Assembly (NCBI GenBank): GCA_964356545.1
Contig: CAYHHX010000002.1
Coordinates: forward strand, 1-30,280
Direction of reading: 5' to 3'
Source: JACPYG01 sp964356545
GTDB taxonomy: Bacteria; Patescibacteriota; Minisyncoccia; Minisyncoccales; Staskawiczbacteraceae
DNA: 30,280 nucleotides
In this document: positions 6,981 to 14,435 of the stretch, one piece after another
Layout: every line of letters starts with the position of its first letter
How positions within the stretch are numbered: position 1 is the stretch's first letter
The notes under the pieces: generated by a model
Told to the model about the DNA's origin: nothing
The model's input: the letters and a program-made list of their open reading frames with translations, nothing else
Database searches by the model: none
Program-made: the position numbers and the translations under genes

Positions 6981-7739
6981 ATGGAAGAACAAAATGGAGA
7001 AAAAATCAATAAATTAATAATTCCTTTGGCAATTGTTGTCGCTGGAGTTATTATTGCCGGAGCAATTTATTTATCCCCAGATAAAAGCGCTGCACCAAAA
7101 AATGATCCTTCGCCAACTAATGTTGATAATACAGACGTAAATCAACAATTACCCCAGGGAGACACTGCTTCGCTTGATAAGATGACTGAAATTTCAAACA
7201 GCGATCATGTTCTTGGAGATAGAAATGCTCTTGTTAAAATCGTTGAATACTCAGATACCGAATGTCCATTCTGTAAAAGATTCCACGAAACTATGAATCA
7301 AATTATGGATGAATACGGCAAGGACGGAAAAGTGGCATGGGTTTATCGCCATTTTCCGCTCGACCAATTGCATCCCAAAGCTCGCAGTGAAGCGGTGGCA
7401 TTTGAATGCGCTAATGAATTAGGAGGCAACGACAAATTCTGGTCATATGCTGACCGTCTCTTTGCAGTAACTCCGGCAAATAATGGACTTGACGCAGCAG
7501 AACTTCCAAAAATCGCACAATATGTCGGGCTCGATGTAAACAAATTTAACACCTGTCTTTCAAGCGGAAAATATGACAAACACATTGAAGACGAAGTACA
7601 AAATGCACAAGCAACTGGGGGTAACGGAACTCCTTGGAGTATTGTCGTGGCAAAGAACGGCAAAAAATTTCCCTTGAACGGCGCTCAGCCCTACGAAGCG
7701 ATAAAACAACTTATTGAGTTAGCTTTGCAGGAAAAATAA
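6981..7739 (+). CDS. DsbA-family thiol-disulfide oxidoreductase, membrane-anchored
   Basis: Paralogue of the preceding gene with a complete active site. The N-terminal anchor (residues about 11-31) and spacer lead to EYSDTECPFCKRF, where Cys95-Pro-Phe-Cys98 is the CxxC pair. The later helical insertion and the cis-Pro loop (GTPWSIV) fit DsbA-like proteins fused to a membrane tether. The expected role is disulfide formation or exchange in exported proteins. The Cys-rich envelope proteins encoded at 22268 and 26774 are plausible substrates, which is inference. The following membrane-protein gene starts three bases after its stop, so the two are almost certainly co-transcribed. Confidence 0.9.
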   Translation: MEEQNGEKINKLIIPLAIVVAGVIIAGAIYLSPDKSAAPKNDPSPTNVDNTDVNQQLPQGDTASLDKMTEISNSDHVLGDRNALVKIVEYSDTECPFCKRFHETMNQIMDEYGKDGKVAWVYRHFPLDQLHPKARSEAVAFECANELGGNDKFWSYADRLFAVTPANNGLDAAELPKIAQYVGLDVNKFNTCLSSGKYDKHIEDEVQNAQATGGNGTPWSIVVAKNGKKFPLNGAQPYEAIKQLIELALQEK

Positions 7740-7742
7740 TAT

Positions 7743-8285
7743 ATGGTATTTCAAGTCTTACTAAAGATATTTAGAAAACCAACGTATATTTTTATCGCTT
7801 TTGTCACTGGTTTTGTGGTGTTTGCCTTTGCCGTATTGCTTCCAAACATTCCATTAATTGTAAGTATTATGAGACACCCTGGAATACCATTTTCACAGAA
7901 ATTTAACTTACCAATTAGTCTTTTAGGTTCAATTACCACTAATTTTACTTTACTTTCTGCTTCGTATACGATTGCTATTGCTATCTTATTTGGAATTAAT
8001 CTTTCTATTATTGTTTATTATTTAAGACGAAAAATCGCTGAATTAAAACAGGGTGGCATTGTCACGGGATTCTTAGGTATAACAAGCGGAATCATTGGCA
8101 TAGGATGTGCCGCCTGCGGATCGGTGCTTTTAACGAGCATTCTCGCATTATTTAGCGCATCTTGGATAATTACGCTTTTGCCACTTCGGGGCGGTGAGTT
8201 TGGCATTCTCGGAGTTGCTTTATTACTATTTACTATATATACAACAGCACAACAAATCCAAAACCCGGCTGTCTGTGAAATATAA
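7743..8285 (+). CDS. polytopic membrane protein with intramembrane CAAC motif
   Basis: 180 aa with hydrophobic segments at about residues 13-35, 58-94 (possibly two), 106-135 and 150-168. One helix contains GIGCAACGSVLL, placing Cys122 and Cys125 as a CxxC inside or at the edge of the membrane, and a third Cys sits three residues from the end. I do not recognise a named family; it is not VKOR by its motifs. Its start lies three bases after the stop of a DsbA-like gene, so the natural guess is a membrane partner that re-oxidises or reduces that protein, comparable in role to DsbB, VKOR or CcdA. This is inference from context. Confidence 0.7.
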   Translation: MVFQVLLKIFRKPTYIFIAFVTGFVVFAFAVLLPNIPLIVSIMRHPGIPFSQKFNLPISLLGSITTNFTLLSASYTIAIAILFGINLSIIVYYLRRKIAELKQGGIVTGFLGITSGIIGIGCAACGSVLLTSILALFSASWIITLLPLRGGEFGILGVALLLFTIYTTAQQIQNPAVCEI

Positions 8286-8297
8286 TATTAAATAGTA

Positions 8298-8326
8298 TTG
8301 CTTTACAAGATAATTTTTGGTATAAG
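8298..8326 (+). promoter_or_regulatory. possible promoter of the S41 peptidase gene
   Basis: TTGCTT (8298-8303), a 17-base spacer and TATAAG (8321-8326), ending nine bases before ATG 8335. This would give an almost leaderless message. The match is moderate. Confidence 0.4.
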
Positions 8327-8334
8327 TATCAAAT

Positions 8335-9525
8335 ATGTTAAATCTTAACCATAAAAAAATACTTTTATTTTTGGGATTAATCACGGTTTTTTTACTTGTT
8401 TTTGGAACTGGCTTTTTTGTTGGTCAAAAACAAGTTATTTGTCCAATATGCGCCCCGGCAAATATTGATCTTTCTCTTTTTTGGGATGCTTATTACAAAC
8501 TTCAAAAAAACTTTATTGACCCCACAAAATTAGATACGCAAAAAATAATCTATGGAGCAATTTCTGGAATGGTAAAATCTCTAGATGACCCGTACACTAA
8601 TTTTTTTGACCAAAAAGAAGCTAAAAAATTTGAACAAGACCTTTCGGGTTCTTTTGATGGCATCGGAGTAGAGGTAGGATTAAAAAAAAATCAGCTGATA
8701 ATCATTGCTCCTCTAAAAAATACTCCAGGGCAACAGGCAGGGCTAAAAGCGGGTGACATAATAGTAAAAATAGACGATAAAAGCACCGCTGACACGACTA
8801 TTGAGGAGGCCGTAAATTTAATTAGAGGTAAAAAAGGAACAGAAGTAACTTTAACGATTTTTAGAGATGACTGGAAAGACACAAAAGACATCAAGATTAC
8901 AAGGGACACAATTAATATTCCATCTATAGATTGGGAATTAAAGGATGGAAATATTGCCTATATTCATATATATTTATTTGATCAATCGTTATCTTCTAAA
9001 TTTAATAAAGTGGCATTAGAAATTTTAGCCAGCCCTGCTCAAAAAATTGTATTAGATTTAAGAAATAATCCGGGCGGATATCTTGAAATTTCACAAGATA
9101 TAGCTGGTTGGTTTTTGAAAAAAGATCAAACTGTAATAATAGAAGATTTTGGTGAAGATAAAGAGAAAAAATATTATAAAGCCGAAGGTAATGCCAACTT
9201 TTCTGAATATCCTATGGTTATTTTAATAAACCAAGGTTCGGCTTCTGCTTCTGAAATATTAGCAGGAACATTAAGAGATAATAGGAACATTCAATTAATA
9301 GGCGAAAAATCTTTTGGTAAAGGCTCTGTTCAGGAAGTTTTAGAATTAAAAGATGGTTCTATGCTTAAAATAACAATTGCCAAATGGCTAACTCCAAAAG
9401 GCAACTCAATATCAGAAGTTGGACTAACCCCTGATATAAAAGTAGAATTAACAGATGAAGATTTTGAAAATCAAAAAGACACACAATTAGACAAAGCGCT
9501 TGAAATAATTAAAAATTTAAAGTAA
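8335..9525 (+). CDS. C-terminal processing peptidase, S41A family (CtpA/Prc-like)
   Basis: Membrane-anchored serine protease that trims or degrades exported proteins. The signal-anchor covers residues about 9-30. A helical region with DDPYTNFFDQKEAKKF precedes a PDZ domain (GIGVEVGLKKNQLIII, then GLKAGDIIVKID). The catalytic core has the substrate-binding strand KIVLDLRNNPGG, the nucleophile region NQGSASASEILAG and the general-base lysine in GEKSFGKGSVQ, giving the Ser-Lys dyad of the family. At 396 aa the length is typical. It is followed 16 bases later by rplI, an unusual but tight arrangement. Confidence 0.93.
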   Translation: MLNLNHKKILLFLGLITVFLLVFGTGFFVGQKQVICPICAPANIDLSLFWDAYYKLQKNFIDPTKLDTQKIIYGAISGMVKSLDDPYTNFFDQKEAKKFEQDLSGSFDGIGVEVGLKKNQLIIIAPLKNTPGQQAGLKAGDIIVKIDDKSTADTTIEEAVNLIRGKKGTEVTLTIFRDDWKDTKDIKITRDTINIPSIDWELKDGNIAYIHIYLFDQSLSSKFNKVALEILASPAQKIVLDLRNNPGGYLEISQDIAGWFLKKDQTVIIEDFGEDKEKKYYKAEGNANFSEYPMVILINQGSASASEILAGTLRDNRNIQLIGEKSFGKGSVQEVLELKDGSMLKITIAKWLTPKGNSISEVGLTPDIKVELTDEDFENQKDTQLDKALEIIKNLK

Positions 9526-9541
9526 GATTAACCAAAATATT

Positions 9542-10000
9542 ATGAAAGTAATCCTTCTAAAAGACATTCAAAATCTTGGGAAAAAATACGATATAAAAGA
9601 AGTTAAAAATGGTTATGCTAGAAATTTTTTAATACCTCAAGATTTAGCAAAATCTGCCACAAGGCAAACTTTGAAGTGGCTTAAAAGTAAAAAGGAATCA
9701 ATTAAAAAAGAGATCGAAGAAGACTTAAAAAAAGAGCAAGAGACAGCATCTACTCTTGATGGTTTAGAGTTGAATATTTCAGTTAAAGTTGGAGAAGAAG
9801 GACAACTTTTTGAATCAATTAATAGTCAAAAAATATCAGACAAGCTAAAAGAAACTGGCTATGATGTTAAAAAATCAAAAATTATATTAGAAGAACCAAT
9901 AAAAACATTAGGAGAGTTTCCAATAAAAATTAATTTGGAGCACAACTTAGAGGTTGAAATCAAAGTAATTGTTGTAGAAGAAAAAACAGTATTAGCTTAA
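9542..10000 (+). CDS. rplI: 50S ribosomal protein L9 (bL9)
   Basis: Large-subunit protein that binds 23S rRNA near the L1 stalk. The N-terminal rRNA-binding domain is clear: MKVILLKDIQNLGKKYDIKE, then VKNGYARNFLIPQ. A long Lys/Glu-rich connecting helix (residues about 42-75) leads to the C-terminal domain (GQLFESINSQKISDKL). The 152-aa length is standard. Several CPR lineages are reported to lack L9, so its presence helps to place the genome. There is no Shine-Dalgarno sequence, and pyrG starts five bases after its stop. Confidence 0.96.
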   Translation: MKVILLKDIQNLGKKYDIKEVKNGYARNFLIPQDLAKSATRQTLKWLKSKKESIKKEIEEDLKKEQETASTLDGLELNISVKVGEEGQLFESINSQKISDKLKETGYDVKKSKIILEEPIKTLGEFPIKINLEHNLEVEIKVIVVEEKTVLA

Positions 10001-10005
10001 ATATT

Positions 10006-11625
10006 ATGGCACGATATATTTTTGTCGCTGGGGGAGTAATGTCTGGTATAGGCAAGGGCATAGCAACGGCCTCTATAGGAAGAATTTTAAAAAGTAAGGG
10101 ATTTAAGGTTACAGCAATCAAAATTGACCCTTATATCAATGTTGATGCCGGTACAATGAATCCTATTGAACATGGAGAGGTTTTTGTGACTGATGATGGC
10201 ATAGAATGTGACCAAGATGTTGGTAACTATGAAAGATTTTTAGATGAAAATATATATACAGACAACTACCTTACAACTGGCAGAGTTTATCAATCAGTAA
10301 TCAACAAAGAAAGAAATCTAGAATATGGAGGGAAGTGCGTGGAAGTAGTTCCCGATATACCAAACGAGGTAATCGCAACAATTAAAAGAGCTGGCAAAAA
10401 AGTTAAAGCTGATTTTATTTTGATTGAAATAGGGGGAACCGTTGGTGAATATCAAAATATGTTATTTTTAGAAGCTGCCAGAATGTTAAAAATAAGCAAT
10501 CCAAAAGATGTGCTTTTTATTTTGGTAAGTTATATGCCCATCCCAGAAATAATGGGCGAAATGAAAACAAAACCAACACAATATGCAGTAAGAACATTAA
10601 ATTCAGCTGGAATACAGCCAGATATGATTTTAGCCAGATCGAGAGTTGCTTTAGACGAACCAAGAAAGATAAAACTTTCTAATTTTTGCAATGTTCAAAT
10701 CCATGATATTATTTCTGCGCCAGATGTAAAATCAATATATGAAGTGCCAATTAATTTTGAAAAAGAAAATATGGGAAACAGAATATTAAAAAAATTTGGA
10801 CTACATCCTAAGGTTTCTGATTTAAAAGAATGGAAAGAATTAGTTAAAATAATACAAAACTCTCCTATGCCAATTGAAATTGGCATAGTTGGTAAATACT
10901 TTGAATCTGGTAATTTTACTTTAATGGATTCCTACATATCTGTTATCGAAGCTATAAAACACGCTGCTTTTTTCTTTCATAGAAAAGCAAAAATTACTTG
11001 GATATCTTCAGAAGATTTAGAAAAAGATCCAAACAAACTTTCAAAACTTAAAAAGTTTGATGGAATAATTGTGCCAGGAGGTTTTGGGAATAGGGGAGTA
11101 GAAGGAAAAATAAAGGTGATTGAGTATTGTAGAAAAAATAAAATCCCATTTTTGGGATTATGTTTAGGAATGCAATTGGCAATAATAGAATTTGCGAGAA
11201 ATGTTTGCGGATTAAAAGACGCTTCTTCTGCTGAATTTAAAAAACCTTCGAAAAACATTGTAATTAATGTTATGCCAGAACAAAAAGTTCTTTTAAAAGA
11301 AAAAAAGTATGGAGGTACAATGAGGCTGGGAGCTTATAATTGCAAATTAAAGCCTGGGACAATCAGTTATAAAATATATGCTAAAGCTAATATATCGGAA
11401 CGCCATCGCCATCGTTATGAGTTAGACAATGAATACAGGGATGTTTTAGAAAAAAATGGAATGCAAATGGCAGGACTTAATCCTGAAAAAGATTTAGTAG
11501 AAATTATTGAGATTCCAGATCATCCATTTTTTGTGGCCAGTCAATTTCATCCAGAATTTAAATCAAGACCATTAAAACCTCATCCTCTTTTTAAAGAATT
11601 TGTAAAGATAGCAATCAAAAAATAA
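10006..11625 (+). CDS. pyrG: CTP synthase (glutamine-hydrolysing)
   Basis: Converts UTP to CTP with ATP and glutamine. The synthase domain has the P-loop region GGVMSGIGKGIATASIGRIL and IDPYINVDAGTMNPIEHGEVFV, with the UTP/CTP-site segment GNYERFLD. The class I glutaminase domain begins near residue 300 and has VPGGFGNRG, the nucleophile cysteine in LGLCLGMQLA, and the His-Glu pair in SQFHPEFKSRP. At 539 aa it is full length. It sits five bases behind rplI, and its stop faces rpmA from the other strand with 16 bases between them; no terminator hairpin is visible there. Confidence 0.98.
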   Translation: MARYIFVAGGVMSGIGKGIATASIGRILKSKGFKVTAIKIDPYINVDAGTMNPIEHGEVFVTDDGIECDQDVGNYERFLDENIYTDNYLTTGRVYQSVINKERNLEYGGKCVEVVPDIPNEVIATIKRAGKKVKADFILIEIGGTVGEYQNMLFLEAARMLKISNPKDVLFILVSYMPIPEIMGEMKTKPTQYAVRTLNSAGIQPDMILARSRVALDEPRKIKLSNFCNVQIHDIISAPDVKSIYEVPINFEKENMGNRILKKFGLHPKVSDLKEWKELVKIIQNSPMPIEIGIVGKYFESGNFTLMDSYISVIEAIKHAAFFFHRKAKITWISSEDLEKDPNKLSKLKKFDGIIVPGGFGNRGVEGKIKVIEYCRKNKIPFLGLCLGMQLAIIEFARNVCGLKDASSAEFKKPSKNIVINVMPEQKVLLKEKKYGGTMRLGAYNCKLKPGTISYKIYAKANISERHRHRYELDNEYRDVLEKNGMQMAGLNPEKDLVEIIEIPDHPFFVASQFHPEFKSRPLKPHPLFKEFVKIAIKK

Positions 11626-11641
11626 GCTCAACTAAATTTAA

Positions 11642-11929
11642 TTACGCTTTTTTATCTGGGTCAACACTTACAACTTTTGCTAACCTTTGAGAACCGTTAA
11701 AAAGATTTTTTGATTTTGTACTGAAACGAACAACACCGCTACACATTGCATAAATAGTGTCATCTGAGCCTCTTTTTACATTTTTTCCAGAAAGATATTT
11801 TGTGCCTCTTTGTCTGATAATAATATCACCTACTTTTATTTTTTCGCCGTCATGAACTTTAATTCCAAGCCTTTGAGCCGCTGAATCTCTACCTAGCCTT
11901 GAAGAACCTCCTTGTTTAGTTTTTGACAT
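11642..11929 (-). CDS. rpmA: 50S ribosomal protein L27 (bL27)
   Basis: Large-subunit protein whose N-terminus reaches the peptidyl transferase centre. The sequence MSKTKQGGSSRLGRDSAAQR continues with LGIKVHDGEKIKVGDIIIRQRGTKY, the family signature. At 95 aa it is complete. It starts with Met-Ser-Lys, with no sign of the cleaved N-terminal extension found in Firmicutes and some relatives. rplU (L21), its usual neighbour, is not next to it. It is divergent from the small membrane protein gene at 11961, with only 31 bases between the starts. Confidence 0.96.
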   Translation of the reverse strand: MSKTKQGGSSRLGRDSAAQRLGIKVHDGEKIKVGDIIIRQRGTKYLSGKNVKRGSDDTIYAMCSGVVRFSTKSKNLFNGSQRLAKVVSVDPDKKA

Positions 11930-11960
11930 ATCATGAAAAATTTAATTTAATATATGAATT

Positions 11961-12146
11961 ATGATAGCAAATATATCTAACTTTGTCAAAGCTCATTTCA
12001 ATGATATAATACTTACTATTGTTGTTACATTGCTGATTTTACTTTCTTTCGCCTGTGGGTTTATAATAGCAAAATATCAACAAAAAGAACCGATTCAAAT
12101 CAAAGAAAAACAAATAATTTTATGGAACAAATACCAAAACATATAG
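11961..12146 (+). CDS. small single-pass membrane protein, 61 aa
   Basis: One clear hydrophobic helix at residues about 16-38 (DIILTIVVTLLILLSFACGF), followed by a short basic tail. Its 3' end overlaps the uppS start by 25 bases in another frame, which argues that it is translated and coupled to uppS. I recall similar short open frames ahead of genes in Parcubacteria, without an assigned role. A function near the undecaprenyl carrier is a guess from position. Confidence 0.6.
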   Translation: MIANISNFVKAHFNDIILTIVVTLLILLSFACGFIIAKYQQKEPIQIKEKQIILWNKYQNI

Positions 12147-12808
12147 TTTTATTTCCTGACGGCAACAGACGTTGGGCAAAACAAAAAGGCATAAAATCTC
12201 TAGATGGTCATATGCAAGGCTATAATAATCTTCTTGATTTTGCTGAATGGTGTAAAAAAAGGGGAATAAAAGTACTCACTGCTTTTGGATTTTCAACAGA
12301 AAACTGGTCAAGAACAAAAGAAGAAGTAAATTATCTAATGAAATTATTAGAAAAGGGTTTAGTTGATAATTTAGAAAAATACAGTAAAGATGGCATAAAA
12401 GTAAGGGTAATTGGGCAAAGAGAAAAACTGCCAATGTCATTGCAAAAAATAATAGAAATAACCGAAAAAACTACAGATAAAAATTCAAATTTTAATTTAA
12501 ATTTAGCTATAAGTTACGGCGGAAAATGGGATATTTTACAAGCAATAAAAAAAATAATAGAAGAAAAAATACCTGCGGATAAAATTGATGAAAAATTATT
12601 TGAAAACTATTTATCCACAGCCGGCCTGCCAAGTCCAGATCTAATAATAAGAGCCGGGGGAGAAATGAGAATGTCTAACTTTGTTTTATGGCAAGCCGCT
12701 TATTCTGAATTATACTTTTCACCAAAACTCTGGCCAGATTTTACAGAACAAGATTTGGACACAGCTCTCGAAGAATTCAACAGACGGACACGAAGACTTG
12801 GTAAATAG
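12122..12808 (+). CDS. uppS: Undecaprenyl diphosphate synthase family cis-prenyltransferase
   Basis: Builds the long-chain cis-polyprenyl diphosphate that carries lipid II precursors, adding isopentenyl units to an allylic starter. The motifs are recognisable but divergent: IVLFPDGNRRWAKQKG (family form MDGNGRWA, with the Mg-binding Asp kept as residue 13), LTAFGFSTENW, and PDLIIRAGGEMRMSNFVLWQAAYSELYF, where RTSGE has become RAGGE. The length, 228 aa, is near the family norm. It connects directly with the murein genes at 17-30 kb. A G+C-richer accessory unit starts just downstream. Confidence 0.93.
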   Translation: MEQIPKHIVLFPDGNRRWAKQKGIKSLDGHMQGYNNLLDFAEWCKKRGIKVLTAFGFSTENWSRTKEEVNYLMKLLEKGLVDNLEKYSKDGIKVRVIGQREKLPMSLQKIIEITEKTTDKNSNFNLNLAISYGGKWDILQAIKKIIEEKIPADKIDEKLFENYLSTAGLPSPDLIIRAGGEMRMSNFVLWQAAYSELYFSPKLWPDFTEQDLDTALEEFNRRTRRLGK

Positions 12809-12810
12809 TT

Positions 12811-12823
12811 TTATTGTGCGACA
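12811..12823 (+). repeat. 13-mer TTATTGTGCGACA, copy 1
   Basis: Exact copy just after the uppS stop, followed by AAAATTA. It forms an inverted pair with copy 2 at 13822-13834 around the 13075 gene unit. Confidence 0.9.
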
Positions 12824-12844
12824 AAATTACTCAACTCTAAATTA

Positions 12845-12873
12845 TTGACATATATTTATATATATGATACAAT
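12845..12873 (+). promoter_or_regulatory. strong sigma70-type promoter of the 13075 gene
   Basis: TTGACA (12845-12850), exactly 17 bases, then TACAAT (12868-12873). This is the best -35/-10 pair on the + strand of the window. It would start transcription near 12880, giving a leader of about 195 bases. Confidence 0.85.
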
Positions 12874-12880
12874 TAGGGTA

Positions 12881-12895
12881 TGTTCTTTAACAATT
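12881..12895 (+). promoter_or_regulatory. boxA-like antitermination element
   Basis: TGTTCTTTAACAATT matches the boxA of bacterial rRNA leaders (E. coli TGCTCTTTAACA; B. subtilis begins TGTTCTTTGA), the RNA site bound by NusB-S10. It lies at the predicted transcript 5' end. A nearly identical element is at 28499-28513. Confidence 0.65.
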
Positions 12896-13071
12896 AATTG
12901 AGATAAGCCCTTCTATGCCAAGGCTTCGCAGGGTAAATATTTTGGACGATTTCCAGAGTGCTTGCCCACCATAGCTTTAGCGACGATGGGCTTGTCTCAA
13001 TCTTCCGAGATTAGAGATACAAACCGCTTCCCAGAGCGTTTCTGGTGGGTCTTCTGTCTTAATGGAGATAT
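12896..13071 (+). promoter_or_regulatory. structured 5' leader RNA of the 13075 gene
   Basis: TTGAGATAAGCCC (12898-12910) pairs with GGGCTTGTCTCAA (12988-13000) over 13 bp with one wobble, closing a 77-base internal region. Alternative, partly exclusive pairings exist. TCTCAATCT and AGATTAGAGA form a stem with a TCCG loop at about 12995-13017, using bases of the long stem. CCAGA/TCTGG forms another hairpin at 13031-13045. CCCACCA near 12965 can pair with TGGTGGG near 13043. A GGAG Shine-Dalgarno follows at 13064-13067. No known riboswitch class is recognised, and no ligand is proposed. Confidence 0.55.
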
Positions 13072-13074
13072 GTG

Positions 13075-13725
13075 ATGCAATCCATCGTAAACCAAGCCGC
13101 CCGCACCATTCTAGGTAATGATTTCATCAGCCCGGAGGAAGTCGAAGTTGCCAATGCTTATAGTGTTTCCTACACCAAAGAACAACTTCAAGAGTTGACA
13201 GAAAATCTGCCAACCGAAGAACAGCTCCTCTGGCTCAAGGGCAACAACTACGCCCTTGTAGTTGGCTCTCCCACCGAGATGAATCTGATAGACATCCGCT
13301 CCGCCAAGTCGTCCCTCTTCTGTTCCAAAAACAATAAATGGTATGATGATCAACCATTTGCTATCAAAGAAAAGGTGGGGCACAATTGGCTCGCTATTAG
13401 TAAAGATCCCGTTGCCAACTCTTTAAAACAGATTCGCAATACACAGCAGAAACCGTTATTAAGCGTGGGGCAAATTCGGAACGCCGCTGAGATAAGCTGG
13501 TTCATTGCAACCTACTACGATGTTCGTGGTGTTCAACTCTTCTCGAACATTTATGTTCGCACTTCTTCTGTTGTTGCGAACAGCAGATCTGTTTTTGTCG
13601 ATGATATTGATGGAGCAGGTATTGGCGTCAGCTTTGGCTTTGGCGAAAGCTACTACCATAGTCTCGGTGTATCCGCCTCTCAAGGGTTTGGTCCCGGTGT
13701 ATCCGACATTAGTAAGAAGTTCTAA
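13075..13725 (+). CDS. CPR-type conserved protein of unknown function, stand-alone unit
   Basis: 216 aa from ATG 13075, chosen because GGAG ends seven bases upstream; GTG 13072 is the alternative start. It has no signal peptide or membrane helix. Visible blocks are EEQLLWLKGNNYALVVGSP, LLSVGQIRNAAEISWFIATYY, the strand-rich VRGVQLFSNIYVRTSSV, and a Gly/Ser-rich end. I recall the LLWLKGNNY / GVQLFSNIYVRTSS pattern from a family with many copies per Patescibacteria genome and no known function; a search should confirm this. Base composition differs from its surroundings: 31 of 60 bases are G or C at 13201-13260, against 14 of 60 at 12481-12540 in uppS. It has its own promoter, boxA, leader and terminator, and inverted 13-mers on both sides. 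Confidence 0.8.
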   Translation: MQSIVNQAARTILGNDFISPEEVEVANAYSVSYTKEQLQELTENLPTEEQLLWLKGNNYALVVGSPTEMNLIDIRSAKSSLFCSKNNKWYDDQPFAIKEKVGHNWLAISKDPVANSLKQIRNTQQKPLLSVGQIRNAAEISWFIATYYDVRGVQLFSNIYVRTSSVVANSRSVFVDDIDGAGIGVSFGFGESYYHSLGVSASQGFGPGVSDISKKF

Positions 13726-13760
13726 ACCTTAAAGTCCTGAGAACTCGTTTCTCTTTAACT

Positions 13761-13800
13761 AAAAGCTCTTAGCGAAATTTTTTCGCTAAGAGCTTTTTTA
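13761..13800 (+). terminator. intrinsic terminator of the 13075 gene
   Basis: AGCTCTTAGCG (13764-13774) and CGCTAAGAGCT (13784-13794) form a perfect 11-bp stem, extended by flanking A/T pairs and followed by a T-run. The run of A before the stem makes it potentially bidirectional, so it could also stop minus-strand transcription. Confidence 0.93.
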
Positions 13801-13821
13801 TTTTATTTGTTAATTGCAATT

Positions 13822-13834
13822 TGTCGCACAATAA
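13822..13834 (-). repeat. 13-mer TTATTGTGCGACA, copy 2
   Basis: Exact copy on the minus strand, between the terminator of the 13075 unit and the end of the LAGLIDADG-type gene. It is inverted relative to copies 1 and 3. Confidence 0.9.
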
Positions 13835-13871
13835 ATTTATGGGTGATATGTACTAGGGCAGGGAAGTGGAG

Positions 13872-14366
13872 TTAAAGAGTTTTAGCCAAGGCCTGAGCCA
13901 TTTCTATCCACTTTAACTGTTTTGGTTTATTTTTATATTTTACTGCTGATTTTTGAATTTCAATTAAAGAGAGGAGGTCATTCTTTTCCCACTTTATAAT
14001 ATATTTGCCTTTGTTTTTATATATAATATCAACTGCCTTTTTCCATAATTCAAAATCTTTTTTCTTTTTATCTACTAATTGATTTTTTCGGAAAAAAGGA
14101 ACAACAATATTATTTATATCATCAATTTTTTGCACTGAATATCTTGCCTGATCTTTTATAACACAAACATCTCCACAGCCAATTAAGCTTTTAACTTTTT
14201 CAAGTATTTTTTGCTTTTCTCGAGGAACAGTGATAACAAACTGAATTTTCCATCTATAGTATGTTGGCGCGCCAGTTCTTTTGTGTTTTATATCTTTTCT
14301 AAACTGCAAATCAAAGCATCCTTCTTTATTAACTAATTCTGAAATATTAAATTTTTCTTGTGTCAT
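13872..14366 (-). CDS. LAGLIDADG-type endonuclease-like protein, free-standing
   Basis: 164 aa. The N-terminal block ISELVNKEGCFDLQFRKD corresponds to the GFIDGEGCF motif of the single-motif LAGLIDADG group. The first acidic residue is changed (Asn-Lys in place of Asp-Gly), but the metal-binding Glu before GCF is kept. YYRWKIQFVITV, the CGDVCVIKDQARYSV strand pair, and a late NDLLSLIEIQKSAV helix fit the fold. A single motif implies a homodimer. It interrupts no host gene and no intron is visible. It lies between inverted 13-mers (copies 2 and 3) and next to the recombinase gene, in the accessory zone. Activity is uncertain because the motif is partly degenerate. Confidence 0.7.
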   Translation of the reverse strand: MTQEKFNISELVNKEGCFDLQFRKDIKHKRTGAPTYYRWKIQFVITVPREKQKILEKVKSLIGCGDVCVIKDQARYSVQKIDDINNIVVPFFRKNQLVDKKKKDFELWKKAVDIIYKNKGKYIIKWEKNDLLSLIEIQKSAVKYKNKPKQLKWIEMAQALAKTL

Positions 14367-14403
14367 TTTATTTTTTACTATTAATAATTATCTATTCACT
14401 ATT

Positions 14404-14416
14404 TTATTGTGCGACA
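14404..14416 (+). repeat. 13-mer TTATTGTGCGACA, copy 3
   Basis: Exact copy in the 69-base gap between the LAGLIDADG-type gene and the recombinase gene, followed by AATTATG. Confidence 0.9.
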
Positions 14417-14435
14417 AATTATGAAATAGAGAGAT

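Noticed and set aside
11626..11641. Bidirectional terminator between pyrG and rpmA
   Set aside because: The 16-base gap contains no hairpin; convergent transcription may end by other means.
12896..13071. A known riboswitch or T-box in the leader of the 13075 gene
   Set aside because: I see no conserved core of a known class, no T-box sequence and no metabolic gene downstream.
13111..13683. Minus-strand frames of 74-90 codons opposite the 13075 gene
   Set aside because: They are shadows of a G+C-richer coding region with fewer stops; no start context or similarity supports them.
13822..14416. CRISPR array or transposon made of the repeated 13-mer
   Set aside because: The copies are irregularly spaced over 16 kb, in both orientations, some inside housekeeping genes, with no transposase and no regular spacers.
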